Source: UMGS1889 sp900556055 (GTDB taxonomy: Bacteria > Bacillota > Clostridia > Oscillospirales > Ruminococcaceae). From it: a DNA stretch of 64,000 nt. Each line of letters starts with the position of its first letter. Positions within the stretch are counted from its first letter, which is position 1. The position numbers were made by a program, and so were the translations under genes. The stretch covers positions 22,944 through 86,943 of the forward strand of contig CABQEV010000008.1 of assembly GCA_902463265.1 (NCBI GenBank), written 5' to 3'. Shown one piece after another: positions 9,526-18,359 of the stretch. The notes under the pieces are model-generated. The model was given only the letters and a program-made list of their open reading frames with translations. It was not told the DNA's origin and did not search any database.

Positions 9526-10518
9526 TTACTTCCTTTCGGTATGTAAATTTTTTTCGATTTCATCGTATATATCATCTGAAACGGGAAGTATGTACCTCAA
9601 ACCGTTTTTCAGTTTTATCTTTATTATATTGCTTTTCTTTTTTATCCCGATGATTTTTTCATATTCAAATCTTGATGTATTTCCGCCGCCGAGATATTCA
9701 AATCCGCTGCCGCAGAATCTGTACACCGCCGTGCCGCATTGGTCAATATGTTTCTTTATCGCCGCAGCATTTTTTCTGAATGACGATATCAGTACCAGCA
9801 ATGTGTAGACAGCTGCCACCCACGCCAGCAAGGACGGAAGCCATATCAGCGACAGGAGCATGAAGATCATGAAAATATAGATCGTGTTTATGACAGATGC
9901 AGGCGCTGCCAAAATCGCCGCAGCAGCCTTTTTCGGATAATCATCGGATATCCTGATCTCAGATGTTTTGTATGCATATTCCGCACCGATGCGGCTTCCG
10001 CCTTCCGCAGTTTTTTCGCAGTAAAAGCTATCACCGCATTTTCTGCCCTTTGTCTTTGCGCCGAATATCTCTCTGAGTTTTTCGCCGTCATTCGGGTTCA
10101 GATACGCTTTCGGAATGATATACGCCGCATTTTTGCTGATATAGATAAAGAAATGCTGCTTTGCTTCGGTAAGCGATATCACCTGCTGATACTGAACAAA
10201 GCTTTTTCCCTGACTGTCGCTCACCGAAAATCCGCTGTCGGAAAAAATATATTCCGAAACACCCCTATCGGGCAGAAATATCATACTTCTGATATTAACA
10301 AAAAGCATTGCCGCAAGCGATATAACATACAGCACAAGCCTCAGATTGACATCGCCAAACAGCATTCTTCGGAACAGTGCCGCAGTTGGAAGATAGACCA
10401 GTATCACAAGAAAAATCACTGTCAGGAAGAGAAGAGCGGGGCTGTGCATGATCGAATAAGCACTCAGCATTGCTCTGTCTTTTTTGCTTATCCTGCATCT
10501 GACAGAAAACTCATTCAC
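9526..10518 (-). CDS. YcxB-like membrane protein, tandem duplicated
   Basis: A 330-residue membrane protein made of two similar halves. Each has a pair of hydrophobic helices (near residues 27-75 and 205-245) followed by a soluble beta-rich segment that ends in a stretch like IIPKAYL or YILPVSD, a pattern seen in YcxB-like proteins. Function is unknown. It starts with GTG 10518, with AAGGAG eight bases upstream, and follows the single-unit homologue at 10531-11085. Assignment rests on pattern recognition only. Confidence 0.65.
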   Translation of the reverse strand: MNEFSVRCRISKKDRAMLSAYSIMHSPALLFLTVIFLVILVYLPTAALFRRMLFGDVNLRLVLYVISLAAMLFVNIRSMIFLPDRGVSEYIFSDSGFSVSDSQGKSFVQYQQVISLTEAKQHFFIYISKNAAYIIPKAYLNPNDGEKLREIFGAKTKGRKCGDSFYCEKTAEGGSRIGAEYAYKTSEIRISDDYPKKAAAAILAAPASVINTIYIFMIFMLLSLIWLPSLLAWVAAVYTLLVLISSFRKNAAAIKKHIDQCGTAVYRFCGSGFEYLGGGNTSRFEYEKIIGIKKKSNIIKIKLKNGLRYILPVSDDIYDEIEKNLHTERK

Positions 10519-10530
10519 AGAATCATCTCC

Positions 10531-11085
10531 TTACTTTGTTGTCACTATCGAACGGATAAATTCCGTGTCCTTTTCCGCAAGTCCTTCTTTTGGGATAACA
10601 ACAGCCATTCCCGCACGGTTCTTAATGTGCGCAACATGTCCGTCCTCGGATATTTTTGCGACCTTAGCCGCCCTCGGATCATAATAGATATAGAAAGCTG
10701 TCGGCTTTTCAACAGCTTTTGTCATGCCGCCGTATGGGATATTGACAATAGTGTTCCCGTGCTTTTCGGTGAAATATGTCCCGAAAAATTCAAGCTCGCT
10801 GATGATCCCGTCATCGGTGCGGACGGTCTGCTCAGCCATTGCCGCAGGCGACACCACAAACAGGTTGTACAGCAGTCCGACAAAGAATATCCCGCCGATG
10901 ACAATGACCGCCGTTCTGTACTGCATGAATGTCCTGACTGCCGCAATGTATATCACAAGTGCGATCAGCGCAATTGTCAGATTCCACATTATCCGCATCG
11001 TAAAAAACGTGTCATAGCGGAAAAATTTAAGCAGCTCACCCTTTGTCAGCCTGACGCTCATGCGCCTTGACCCGCTGTTTTCCAT
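10531..11085 (-). CDS. YcxB-like membrane protein, single unit
   Basis: A 184-residue protein with two adjacent membrane helices near residues 33-75 and a soluble C-terminal half containing PYGGMTKAVEK and AVVIPKEGL. This matches one unit of the neighbouring duplicated gene, so the pair probably arose by duplication. ATG 11085 is favoured because AAGGAG lies eight bases upstream. An in-frame ATG at 11091 is too close to that site. The function is not known. It sits between trmFO and the duplicated paralogue in the same transcription direction. Confidence 0.65.
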   Translation of the reverse strand: MENSGSRRMSVRLTKGELLKFFRYDTFFTMRIMWNLTIALIALVIYIAAVRTFMQYRTAVIVIGGIFFVGLLYNLFVVSPAAMAEQTVRTDDGIISELEFFGTYFTEKHGNTIVNIPYGGMTKAVEKPTAFYIYYDPRAAKVAKISEDGHVAHIKNRAGMAVVIPKEGLAEKDTEFIRSIVTTK

Positions 11086-11100
11086 CGTCATTTCTCCTTG

Positions 11101-12444
11101 TTATATGTCCTTTTTATCGGACATATACTTTTCAAATGCTTCAAGCGCCCTGTCCGAGACCGCCTGATAGCGTGCCTGCTTATCCTTTATTCTCACGCCG
11201 ATATCCGGCAGTATTCCCATGTTTGCACCCATCGGCTGAAAGTTCGTGACAGTCGTGTCGGAGATGTACCCTGACAGTCCGCCGATCATCGTTTCAGGCG
11301 GCAGAATAAGCGTGTCAAGACCGTTTAAGCGTCTTGCCATATTTATGCCTGCCATGATACCCGATGCGGCCGATTCGGTGTATCCCTCAACACCCGTGAT
11401 CTGTCCCGCAAAGAAAATGTTCGGGTGACTGCGCATGGAAAAATCTCCATTCAGAAGCTTCGGTGAATTTATAAACGAGTTCCTGTGCATAACGCCGTAT
11501 CTTACAAACTCTGCGTTTTCAAGCCCCGGGATCATCGAAAAAACACGCTTCTGCTCGCCGAATTTCAGATTTGTCTGAAATCCTACGATATTGTAAAGCG
11601 TTCCCGCCGAGTTTTCCTTTCTCAGCTGAACTACCGCATACGGCCGCTTTCCGGTGTTCGGATCGGTCAGACCTACGGGCTTCATCGCACCGTAGCGAGC
11701 AGCGTCCTCGCCTCTTTTGGCAAGCACTTCTATCGGCATACAGCCTTCGTAGACGGTAAAATCATCACGTCCCGATGCGTCCTTTTCACGGTCAAAATCG
11801 TGGAGCGGCGCTGACTCGGCATTAACGAGAGCATTGTAAAAATCAAGATATTCTTCCTTTGTGAACGGGCAGTTTATATAGTCGTCATCGCCCCTGCCGT
11901 ATCGTGCGGCAAAAAATACCTTGTTCTTGTCGAGCGACTCATAAGTGACGATGGGCGCAGCTGCATCATGGAAATTCAGATAATCACCCGTAAGCTTTTT
12001 TATATCCTCAGCAAGCGCACCCGAGGTCAGCGGACCGCTTGCGATTATCACATTTCCGTCGGGTACAGAGGTCAGCTCCTCATGAACGACCGTGATATTC
12101 GGATCCGAAATTATCTTCTCCGTCACAAGATCGGAGAATTTTTCTCTGTCAACAGCGAGCGCACCGCCCGCAGGAACAGCAGTTTCCTCAGCACACGGAA
12201 CGATCAGCGAACCAAGACGGCGCATTTCCTCTTTAAGCAGTCCCGCAGCCGAATTCACTCTTGAAGCCTTCAGCGAATTTGAACATACAAGCTCCGCAAA
12301 TCCCGAATATTTGTGGGCGGGCGAGTATTTTTCGGGCTTCATTTCGTAAAGCTTCACCTTAAATCCCGCAGCCGAAAGACTGTGTGCAGCCTCGCAGCCC
12401 GCAAGCCCTGCCCCGATAACGATAACTTCCGATTTTTTATCCAT
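11101..12444 (-). CDS. trmFO: Methylenetetrahydrofolate-tRNA (uracil-54-C5)-methyltransferase TrmFO
   Basis: This FAD- and folate-dependent enzyme makes m5U54 (ribothymidine) in the T loop of tRNA. The 447-residue protein opens with the FAD-binding VIVIGAGLAGCEAA motif and continues with the family-specific LVCSNSLKAS block. FFAGQITGVEGYTESAASG and QPMGANMGILP appear near the C-terminus. topA-trmFO is a common gene pair in Firmicutes, and here they are 12 bases apart. Confidence 0.95.
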   Translation of the reverse strand: MDKKSEVIVIGAGLAGCEAAHSLSAAGFKVKLYEMKPEKYSPAHKYSGFAELVCSNSLKASRVNSAAGLLKEEMRRLGSLIVPCAEETAVPAGGALAVDREKFSDLVTEKIISDPNITVVHEELTSVPDGNVIIASGPLTSGALAEDIKKLTGDYLNFHDAAAPIVTYESLDKNKVFFAARYGRGDDDYINCPFTKEEYLDFYNALVNAESAPLHDFDREKDASGRDDFTVYEGCMPIEVLAKRGEDAARYGAMKPVGLTDPNTGKRPYAVVQLRKENSAGTLYNIVGFQTNLKFGEQKRVFSMIPGLENAEFVRYGVMHRNSFINSPKLLNGDFSMRSHPNIFFAGQITGVEGYTESAASGIMAGINMARRLNGLDTLILPPETMIGGLSGYISDTTVTNFQPMGANMGILPDIGVRIKDKQARYQAVSDRALEAFEKYMSDKKDI

Positions 12445-12456
12445 CAGATCTCTCCG

Positions 12457-14529
12457 TTATGATTTTTTTATTGCGACCTCGTAGCCGCAGCCTTCCTTCA
12501 GGCAGAACATTTTTCCGCCCTTCTTGAACAGCGTTGTTCCGTCATTGCACTTGGGGCATTTATCCGAAACAGGTGTATCCCACGTCATGAACGGACAAGT
12601 CGGATTATCCTCGCAGCCGTAGTATTTCTTGCCCTTCTTGGACTTTTTCTGAAGTATCTTTTTGCCGCATACAGGGCATACGCCGCCTGTGTCCTTAACT
12701 ATTCTCTTTGTGTTCGTGCATTCGGGGAATCCCGTGCAGGCAAGGAATTTTCCGAATCTGCCGATCTTTATTACCATAGGCTTTCCGCAAACCTCGCACA
12801 CCTCATCAGTTTCCTCATCGGGGACCTTGATGCGCTTGCCGTCCATAGCCTTTTCAGCATCGCTCAGCGACTTTGCAAAATCTCCGTAGAAATCTTCAAG
12901 CGTGGACACCCAGTCCTTCTTGCCCATTTCCACCTCATCGAGATTTTTCTCCATGCCTGCCGTGAATTTTGCGTCAACGATGTTCTTGAAATGATCCTTC
13001 ATAAGCTGTGTTGTGACCTCGCCGAGCCCCGTAGGCTTCAGCGATTTTCCGTCCTTTTCAACGTAAAGACGGTTTATTATCGTCGAGATCGTCGGCGCAT
13101 AGGTAGAAGGTCTGCCTATGCCGTTTTCCTCAAGTGCCTTTATGAGCGTCGCTTCCGTATATCTTGCGGGCGGCTGTGTAAAATGCTGATTTCCCTCGAT
13201 GTATTTCAGTTTAAGGATATCGCCCTCTTTTATCTCGGGAAGCACTGATTTCTCCTCGTCCTTTGTTTCCTCATAAAGCACGGTAAATCCGTCGAATTTC
13301 ACGGAATATCCCGTAGCACGCATATTAACGCCGTTTGCCTCTATCTCAACGGAAACCGTATCCATAAGCGCATTTGCCATCTGAGATGCAATAAATCTCT
13401 CCCAGATCAGCTTATAAAGCTTATACTGTTCGGTCGTAAGGCTGCTCTTTACTCTTTCGGGAGTGATCGACGGCATTGACGGACGGATAGCTTCATGCGC
13501 ATCCTGAGCGTTTGCCTTTGACTTATAGATCTTAGGCGTTGACGGGATATAATCCTTGCCGTAAGCACCCTCGATAAACTCATAAGCAGCCGCTCTCGCC
13601 TCATCGGAGATACGCAGGCTGTCTGTTCTCATGTAAGTGATAAGACCGACAGCGCCCATGCCTTCAACATCAACGCCCTCATACAGCGTCTGAGCGGTCT
13701 TCATAGTTTTCGATGCGCCGAATCCGAGACGCTTTGATGCGTCCTGCTGCATTGTGGATGTCGTAAAAGGCGCAGCCGGGGATTTTCTTCTGACGGATTT
13801 CTTGACATTTGTTACCTTGAATTCAGCGCCGTTCAGCTTTTCGAGTACCTTATCGGTTTCCTCCTTGTTGCCCAGCTCTGCCTTTTTGCCGTCTATTCCC
13901 CAGAACGATGCGCCGAACTGCTTCTTGCTTGAAGGCGCAGTCATTTTTGCGTCGATCGACCAGTATTCCTGCGGCTTGAAGTTCTGTATCTGCTTTTCCC
14001 TGTCGCAGACGATGCTTACAGCGACCGACTGAACACGTCCTGCGGAAAGACCTCTTCTGATCTTCTTCCAAAGAAACGGAGATATCTTATATCCCACGAT
14101 CCTGTCGAGGATACGTCTTGTCTGCTGTGCATTTACAAGGTCGATATCTATCTTTCTAGGCGCACTCATACCTGCCTGAACGCCCGATTTTGTGATCTCG
14201 TTGAATGTAACTCTGTCCTCAGCATCGAGCGGCAGACCAAGCATCTGCGCAAGGTGCCACGATATCGCTTCTCCCTCGCGGTCAGGGTCAGTTGCGAGAT
14301 AAACTTTATCGCTTTTCTCTGCTTCTTTTTTGAGGGATTTGATAAGATCCTCCTTGCCCTTTATATCAGTGTAAACAGGCTCAAAGTGGTTGTCAACGTC
14401 AACGCCGAGCTTTGACTTCGGCAGATCCCTGACGTGTCCCATAGATGCAACGACTTCATAGTCATCGCCCAGATATTTCTTAATTGTCTTGGCCTTTGCA
14501 GGAGACTCAACTATAACTAATTTCGACAT
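12457..14529 (-). CDS. topA: DNA topoisomerase I
   Basis: Type IA topoisomerase that relaxes negative supercoils. The 690-residue protein starts with the Toprim domain (KLVIVESPAKAKTIKKYL, then ATDPDREGEAI) and has the catalytic tyrosine in GLITYMRTDSLR. It ends with three four-cysteine zinc ribbons (CEVCGKP..., CPVCGKK..., CPKCNDG...). Domain order and length are normal. A perfect 10-bp inverted repeat lies in the gap to dprA just upstream. Confidence 0.97.
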   Translation of the reverse strand: MSKLVIVESPAKAKTIKKYLGDDYEVVASMGHVRDLPKSKLGVDVDNHFEPVYTDIKGKEDLIKSLKKEAEKSDKVYLATDPDREGEAISWHLAQMLGLPLDAEDRVTFNEITKSGVQAGMSAPRKIDIDLVNAQQTRRILDRIVGYKISPFLWKKIRRGLSAGRVQSVAVSIVCDREKQIQNFKPQEYWSIDAKMTAPSSKKQFGASFWGIDGKKAELGNKEETDKVLEKLNGAEFKVTNVKKSVRRKSPAAPFTTSTMQQDASKRLGFGASKTMKTAQTLYEGVDVEGMGAVGLITYMRTDSLRISDEARAAAYEFIEGAYGKDYIPSTPKIYKSKANAQDAHEAIRPSMPSITPERVKSSLTTEQYKLYKLIWERFIASQMANALMDTVSVEIEANGVNMRATGYSVKFDGFTVLYEETKDEEKSVLPEIKEGDILKLKYIEGNQHFTQPPARYTEATLIKALEENGIGRPSTYAPTISTIINRLYVEKDGKSLKPTGLGEVTTQLMKDHFKNIVDAKFTAGMEKNLDEVEMGKKDWVSTLEDFYGDFAKSLSDAEKAMDGKRIKVPDEETDEVCEVCGKPMVIKIGRFGKFLACTGFPECTNTKRIVKDTGGVCPVCGKKILQKKSKKGKKYYGCEDNPTCPFMTWDTPVSDKCPKCNDGTTLFKKGGKMFCLKEGCGYEVAIKKS

Positions 14530-14569
14530 ATTATTTCCATTTCTCCGCCTTTTGTTATTCTATGTCAAC

Positions 14570-14598
14570 GTTCCGGAATTCGGCGGATATTCCGGAAC
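14570..14598. repeat. Perfect inverted repeat between dprA and topA
   Basis: GTTCCGGAAT and its exact complement ATTCCGGAAC are separated by nine bases. On the minus strand this forms a 10-bp hairpin in the intercistronic RNA. No T-run follows, so it is not a plain terminator. It may be a processing or stability hairpin, or a protein-binding site. Confidence 0.6.
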
Positions 14599-14621
14599 AG
14601 GCATTGGTATTCTTTAGAGGT

Positions 14622-15857
14622 TTATATTACTTCGTAATGCTGACCTGCCGACTGACGGAGGATCCCCATTATTTCAAGCTCCGTAAGAGCCATGAAAAGC
14701 TGTGAAACGTCCTCGTCAAGTGCATCAGCGATATCATCGGCAGCCGTCGGACCGTTTTTGAAAAGAAATCTGACTATTTCCGCCTGCTTCTCCTCAATAC
14801 CCGAAACATCGGGCATTTCTGCGGGCATTTCGGGTTTCGGAGCATCGGCATATGCATTATCGGAAGCTTCGCTGTTACGATTTTTTTCGGGAATATCGGA
14901 CACATCGTCATCAGCGTTCATGACATTATAAAACGGCGAATGACGTCCCGTATATTCAACATGAGCAAGTCTGTCCGAAAATGTGCCGCAGTATTCGTCA
15001 ATGATATCCGACGGACGGCAGACAGCCTTTGCACCGTCACGCATCAGTATAACATTTCCCGTATAAGCGGAGCTGAGTATATCATGCGGAGGTATGCAGA
15101 ACACGTCCTTGCCCTGCTGTGCGGCAAGATTTGCAGTAACCAGCGAGCCGCTTGACGCTGCGCCCTCTATGATGAGCGTTCCGAGAGAAAGTCCCGAAAG
15201 TATGCGGTTTCTCTGCGGAAAACTCGTCCTTGAGCCCTCTTCAAGAGGAAGCTTCTCGCTGACAAAAACACCGTTTTCCATTATCTCGCTGCGGTATTTT
15301 ATATTCGGCTCGGGATAATCCACATCAAGTCCGCAGCCGAGAACGGAGATCGTTTTTCCTCCTGCCCTTACCGCTGCAAGATGTGAAGTTATGTCGATTC
15401 CGACCGCAAATCCGCTGGCGATCGTAAATCCGCATTTTGCAAGCTCAGCCGCAAATCTTTCGCACACTTTTTTGCTGTAATCGGACGGATGCCTGGTTCC
15501 GACAATGGTAACCGCCATTTCATCGGAAAGTATTTCAGTTTTTCCTCGGCAGAAAAGAAGCACCGGCGGATTATAGATATTCCTGAGCGGCTCAGGATAT
15601 TCCTTTGAATACTTAGGGATAAGCCTGATATTTTTCCTTGCGCAGTAGTCGATTATCTGTCGGCAGCGGTCAACTGATGATGCCGCCGCTGCGCGCTGCT
15701 CGCTTTCGCTTATTATTTGCGATCCGAGAGCATATCCTCCCGTCACTGCAAGATATGCATCAGTGATGCTTTCGTATAACGAAAGTATTTTTGAGATCTT
15801 AGCATTTCCTGCTCCGAATGTCTGAACGAACCATAAAAGATAAAGCAGATCGTCCAT
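14622..15857 (-). CDS. dprA: DNA-processing protein DprA
   Basis: DprA binds incoming single-stranded DNA and loads RecA during transformation. The 411-residue protein has an N-terminal helical region and a Rossmann core with VGTRHPSDYSKKV, ASGFAVGIDITSH, VLGCGLDVDYP and SGSLVTANLAAQQGKDVFCIP. A variable linker (near 300-345) follows, then a C-terminal winged-helix DprA domain. ATG 15857 has a full AAGGAGGTG site six to seven bases upstream. The longer frame overlaps the methyltransferase gene and is unsupported. Natural competence in this organism cannot be judged from this gene alone. Confidence 0.93.
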   Translation of the reverse strand: MDDLLYLLWFVQTFGAGNAKISKILSLYESITDAYLAVTGGYALGSQIISESEQRAAAASSVDRCRQIIDYCARKNIRLIPKYSKEYPEPLRNIYNPPVLLFCRGKTEILSDEMAVTIVGTRHPSDYSKKVCERFAAELAKCGFTIASGFAVGIDITSHLAAVRAGGKTISVLGCGLDVDYPEPNIKYRSEIMENGVFVSEKLPLEEGSRTSFPQRNRILSGLSLGTLIIEGAASSGSLVTANLAAQQGKDVFCIPPHDILSSAYTGNVILMRDGAKAVCRPSDIIDEYCGTFSDRLAHVEYTGRHSPFYNVMNADDDVSDIPEKNRNSEASDNAYADAPKPEMPAEMPDVSGIEEKQAEIVRFLFKNGPTAADDIADALDEDVSQLFMALTELEIMGILRQSAGQHYEVI

Positions 15858-15868
15858 GCCGCACCTCC

Positions 15869-16678
15869 TTAACCGTTCATAAGCTCCCACATCAGTATGG
15901 ATGCGGCAGCTGCGGCGTTCAGCGATTCGGCGGTACCGTGCATTTTTATGGTTATGCGCTCACTGCATTTCTCGGATGTTTCCGCAGTCAGACCGCTGCC
16001 CTCATTTCCGATAAGCACAGCTGCACCGCCTGAAAATCCGCATTCCTTGACAGATACAGCATCGCCGCTGACAACAGATGCGAATGTCCTGATATTTTTC
16101 CCGGCGAATGCCGCAAACATCTCGTCCTCGCTCACCTCGTAGACAGGCATTCTCATAAGAGCACCCATAGCCGAGCGCACCGTTTTCGGGTTATAGATAT
16201 CGCAGCAGCCGACCGCAGCGATGCCGTCAACGCCCAGTGCATCGGCAGTTCTTATGACAGTTCCCATGTTTCCGGGATCCTGCAGCGTATGAAGCACTAC
16301 ATATTTCCCGCCGCTCTTTACATTATCCGAAAAGCCGCCGTTATCGGGTATCCCGCATACAGCAAAAATGCCCTGAGTTCCTTCTGTTGCCGATAATTTT
16401 TCACCCAGATCATCGGGGATAACAAAAGCCCTGGGCGCATTCCGAACATTTTCCAGCAAATTCAATGCTTCGCCGTATTTTCCTTCACCATTTTCCGCCT
16501 TTTCGAGTGCGGAATGTGTAAACAAAACAAAGTGAAGCTCTGCATTTTCCTTCAATGCGTCCTGAACGAGCCTTGCCCCCTCGAGCATGAACATACCCTG
16601 CTCCCTGCGTGCCTTCCTGCTGTCAAAAAGTTTTCTGACAAGTTTGATGTTAGCGTTATCCTTAGAGGAAATTTCCAT
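15869..16678 (-). CDS. SpoU/TrmH-family RNA 2'-O-methyltransferase
   Basis: A 269-residue SPOUT methyltransferase. An N-terminal substrate-binding domain (SRKARREQGMFMLEG) precedes the knotted catalytic domain, which has the three SpoU motifs: LQDPGNMGTVIRTADALG, VLIGNEGSGL and SLNAAAAASILMWE. Its closest recognised type is the YsgA/RlmB-like rRNA methyltransferase, but the exact nucleotide target is not known. The start is uncertain. ATG 16678 matches the family N-terminus but lacks a clear ribosome site, while ATG 16693 lies only one or two bases after GAGGTG. It begins right after the rplT terminator, so it probably relies on readthrough or a weak promoter. Confidence 0.88.
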   Translation of the reverse strand: MEISSKDNANIKLVRKLFDSRKARREQGMFMLEGARLVQDALKENAELHFVLFTHSALEKAENGEGKYGEALNLLENVRNAPRAFVIPDDLGEKLSATEGTQGIFAVCGIPDNGGFSDNVKSGGKYVVLHTLQDPGNMGTVIRTADALGVDGIAAVGCCDIYNPKTVRSAMGALMRMPVYEVSEDEMFAAFAGKNIRTFASVVSGDAVSVKECGFSGGAAVLIGNEGSGLTAETSEKCSERITIKMHGTAESLNAAAAASILMWELMNG

Positions 16679-16704
16679 GAAATTCAAGCACATACACCTC
16701 AATA

Positions 16705-16762
16705 AAGCAAAAAGCCAGAAGCAGACGGCATTAGCAGACCGCCGCCGTTTACTTCTGACTTT
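16705..16762 (-). terminator. Rho-independent terminator of infC-rpmI-rplT
   Basis: On the minus strand a long stem is formed by 16762-16744 and 16729-16711 (AAAGTCAGAAG against CTTCTGGCTTT, with one inner mismatch). TTTTT follows. It lies 15 bases after the rplT stop and only about 30 bases before the next gene. Confidence 0.85.
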
Positions 16763-16776
16763 CCGATTAACATAGA

Positions 16777-17130
16777 TTAAAGAGCAGCCTTAGCCTTCTC
16801 AGTAAGAGCTGTGAAACCTGCTGCATCGTTGATAGCGATCTCAGACAGCATCTTTCTGTTGAGTGTAACGCCGGCCTTCTTCAGACCGTTCATGAATGTG
16901 GAATAGTTCATTCCGTTCATCTTGCAAGCTGCGGAAATTCTTGTGATCCAGAGCTTTCTGAAATCACGCTTCTTCAGTCTTCTGCCGATGTAAGCATAGT
17001 TGCCGGACTTCATAACGGCTTCCTTAGCCATCTTGAAGTGCTTGCTCTTAGAGCCCCAGTAGCCCTTAGCGAGCTTTAAAGTTTTATTTCTTCTCTTACG
17101 AGTCATCATTGCTCCCTTAACACGAGCCAT
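16777..17130 (-). CDS. rplT: 50S ribosomal protein L20
   Basis: L20 binds 23S rRNA early in 50S assembly and in many Firmicutes also represses its own operon. The 117-residue protein begins MARVKGAMMTRKRRNKTLKLAKG, is very basic at the N-terminus and contains RRLKKRDFRKLWITRI, as expected. GGAGGT lies seven to eight bases before the ATG. It is the last gene of infC-rpmI-rplT. Confidence 0.98.
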   Translation of the reverse strand: MARVKGAMMTRKRRNKTLKLAKGYWGSKSKHFKMAKEAVMKSGNYAYIGRRLKKRDFRKLWITRISAACKMNGMNYSTFMNGLKKAGVTLNRKMLSEIAINDAAGFTALTEKAKAAL

Positions 17131-17181
17131 AATCTTTTACCTCCATTAATAAGTTGTGATATAAAACAGCACCCGTGTCAA

Positions 17182-17379
17182 TTATTTGTAAGGGATCAGC
17201 TGCTTGATTGCAGGTGCATTTGCAGAGCTTGCAACGCCTGCTACTCTTGCGATTCTCTTTCTCTTATGAGCCTTCTGAGTAAGTCTGTGTCTCTTATTGG
17301 TCTTCTGGTATTTTACCTTGCCTGTGCCTGTGAGCTTGAAACGCTTCTTAGCACCGGAATGTGTCTTCTGCTTTGGCAT
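17182..17379 (-). CDS. rpmI: 50S ribosomal protein L35
   Basis: A 65-residue basic protein starting MPKQKTHSGAKKRFKLTGTG, which is the family signature, with KRHRLTQKAHKRKR in the middle. It is a small component of the large ribosomal subunit. It stands between infC and rplT, the standard order, with AGGAGG-type sites in the gaps. Confidence 0.98.
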   Translation of the reverse strand: MPKQKTHSGAKKRFKLTGTGKVKYQKTNKRHRLTQKAHKRKRIARVAGVASSANAPAIKQLIPYK

Positions 17380-17432
17380 AATATATCCTCCTTAATATAG
17401 AACAGTTTAGGTTATCCTTCCAAAGCCTCGCA

Positions 17433-17963
17433 TTACTTTGAAGCTTTCGGTGAAATGAACATAACCAAGCTGCGTCCTTCCATCTTTATGGGCTTGTCAA
17501 CGACGCCTGCTTCCGCACAAGCAGCCTTGAATTTCTCAAGCAGTTCTTCTCCGAGATGGGGATGAGCGATAGCTCTTTTTCTGAATCTCACAGAGACCTT
17601 GAGCTTATCTCCTGATTTCAGAAACTTGATTGCCTGATTGACCTTTGTTTCAAAATCGTGAGTATCAATAGTGGAGAACATTCTGATCTCCTTGACATCA
17701 ACAGTCTTCTGATTTTTCTTAGCTTCCTTTTCCCTCTTGCTCTGCTCGAACTGATATTTGCCGTAATCCATGATGCGGCAAACAGGCGGTTCTGCCTGCG
17801 GAGCTATCTTAACGAGGTCAAGATCCTTTTCATATGCAAGCTTCTGAGCTTCTTTAGAAGAAATAACGCCCAGCTGAGTTCCGTCAACGTCGATAACACG
17901 GATCTCTTTATCGCGTATCTCTTCGTTGATCTGCAATTCCTTGCTGCTGTTGTTTGTACTGAT
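17433..17963 (-). CDS. infC: Translation initiation factor IF-3 (ATC start codon)
   Basis: IF3 keeps ribosomal subunits apart and checks the start codon. The 176-residue protein has INEEIRDKEIRVID at the N-domain, the DVKEIRMFSTIDTHDFETK block at the start of the C-domain, and RRAIAHPHLG-like residues (KRAIAHPHLGEELL). The start is set at ATC 17963-17961. GGAGGT lies exactly eight bases upstream and no ATG, GTG or TTG is properly placed. In known cases rare start codons on infC let IF3 repress its own synthesis. An in-frame region upstream is open but has no ribosome site. Confidence 0.95.
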   Translation of the reverse strand: MSTNNSSKELQINEEIRDKEIRVIDVDGTQLGVISSKEAQKLAYEKDLDLVKIAPQAEPPVCRIMDYGKYQFEQSKREKEAKKNQKTVDVKEIRMFSTIDTHDFETKVNQAIKFLKSGDKLKVSVRFRKRAIAHPHLGEELLEKFKAACAEAGVVDKPIKMEGRSLVMFISPKASK

Positions 17964-18140
17964 GGCGATGCACCTCCAAGCAAAATGCGATGAAAAATAA
18001 AAATGAGCGAAAACGCAGAAGTTCTCACCCATACAACGCAATTCTCCCGCATGACGCAAAAGAAAAGCAACTTGTATTGACCGTATTCATTAAAACGATA
18101 CGGTGAGAACCGTTATGAACGTTCTGCTTTATTAACCTTA
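17964..18140 (-). promoter_or_regulatory. Structured infC leader (possible L20-type autoregulatory leader)
   Basis: About 170 bases of untranslated leader separate the promoter from infC. A 7-bp hairpin (ACCGTAT/ATACGGT) lies near 18083-18107. GTTCTCACC near 18103-18111 can instead pair with GGTGAGAAC at 18021-18029, which shares bases with the hairpin, so the two folds exclude each other. This fits a switching leader such as the L20-bound leaders of Firmicutes. The binding protein is inferred, not shown. Confidence 0.6.
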
Positions 18141-18143
18141 ACC

Positions 18144-18172
18144 ATTATACAACACCCTTTTCCGTTTGTCAA
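18144..18172 (-). promoter_or_regulatory. Sigma-A promoter of infC-rpmI-rplT
   Basis: On the minus strand, TTGACA (18172-18167), a 17-base spacer and TATAAT (18149-18144) form a full consensus promoter reading towards infC. Confidence 0.93.
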
Positions 18173-18359
18173 GGGGTTTTTCAAAAATATTTTTTATTAC
18201 GATATCGCTGTTTATATTATAGTATACTTTCCGCGCAATGTCAATGCAGATTATCCCGAAAATTTTTCCGCCGATGAATAATCATGCATTTTATGTCAAA
18301 GATAATGTCAGCGGACGAAGGGAAATGGAAAGATCCCGCAAACAGAAAGGATTGTTTTT

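Noticed and set aside
10153..11070. 305-aa plus-strand open frame opposite the YcxB-like genes
   Set aside because: It is rich in His, Cys and Arg in an unnatural pattern, has no ribosome site, and crosses two real genes and their junction.
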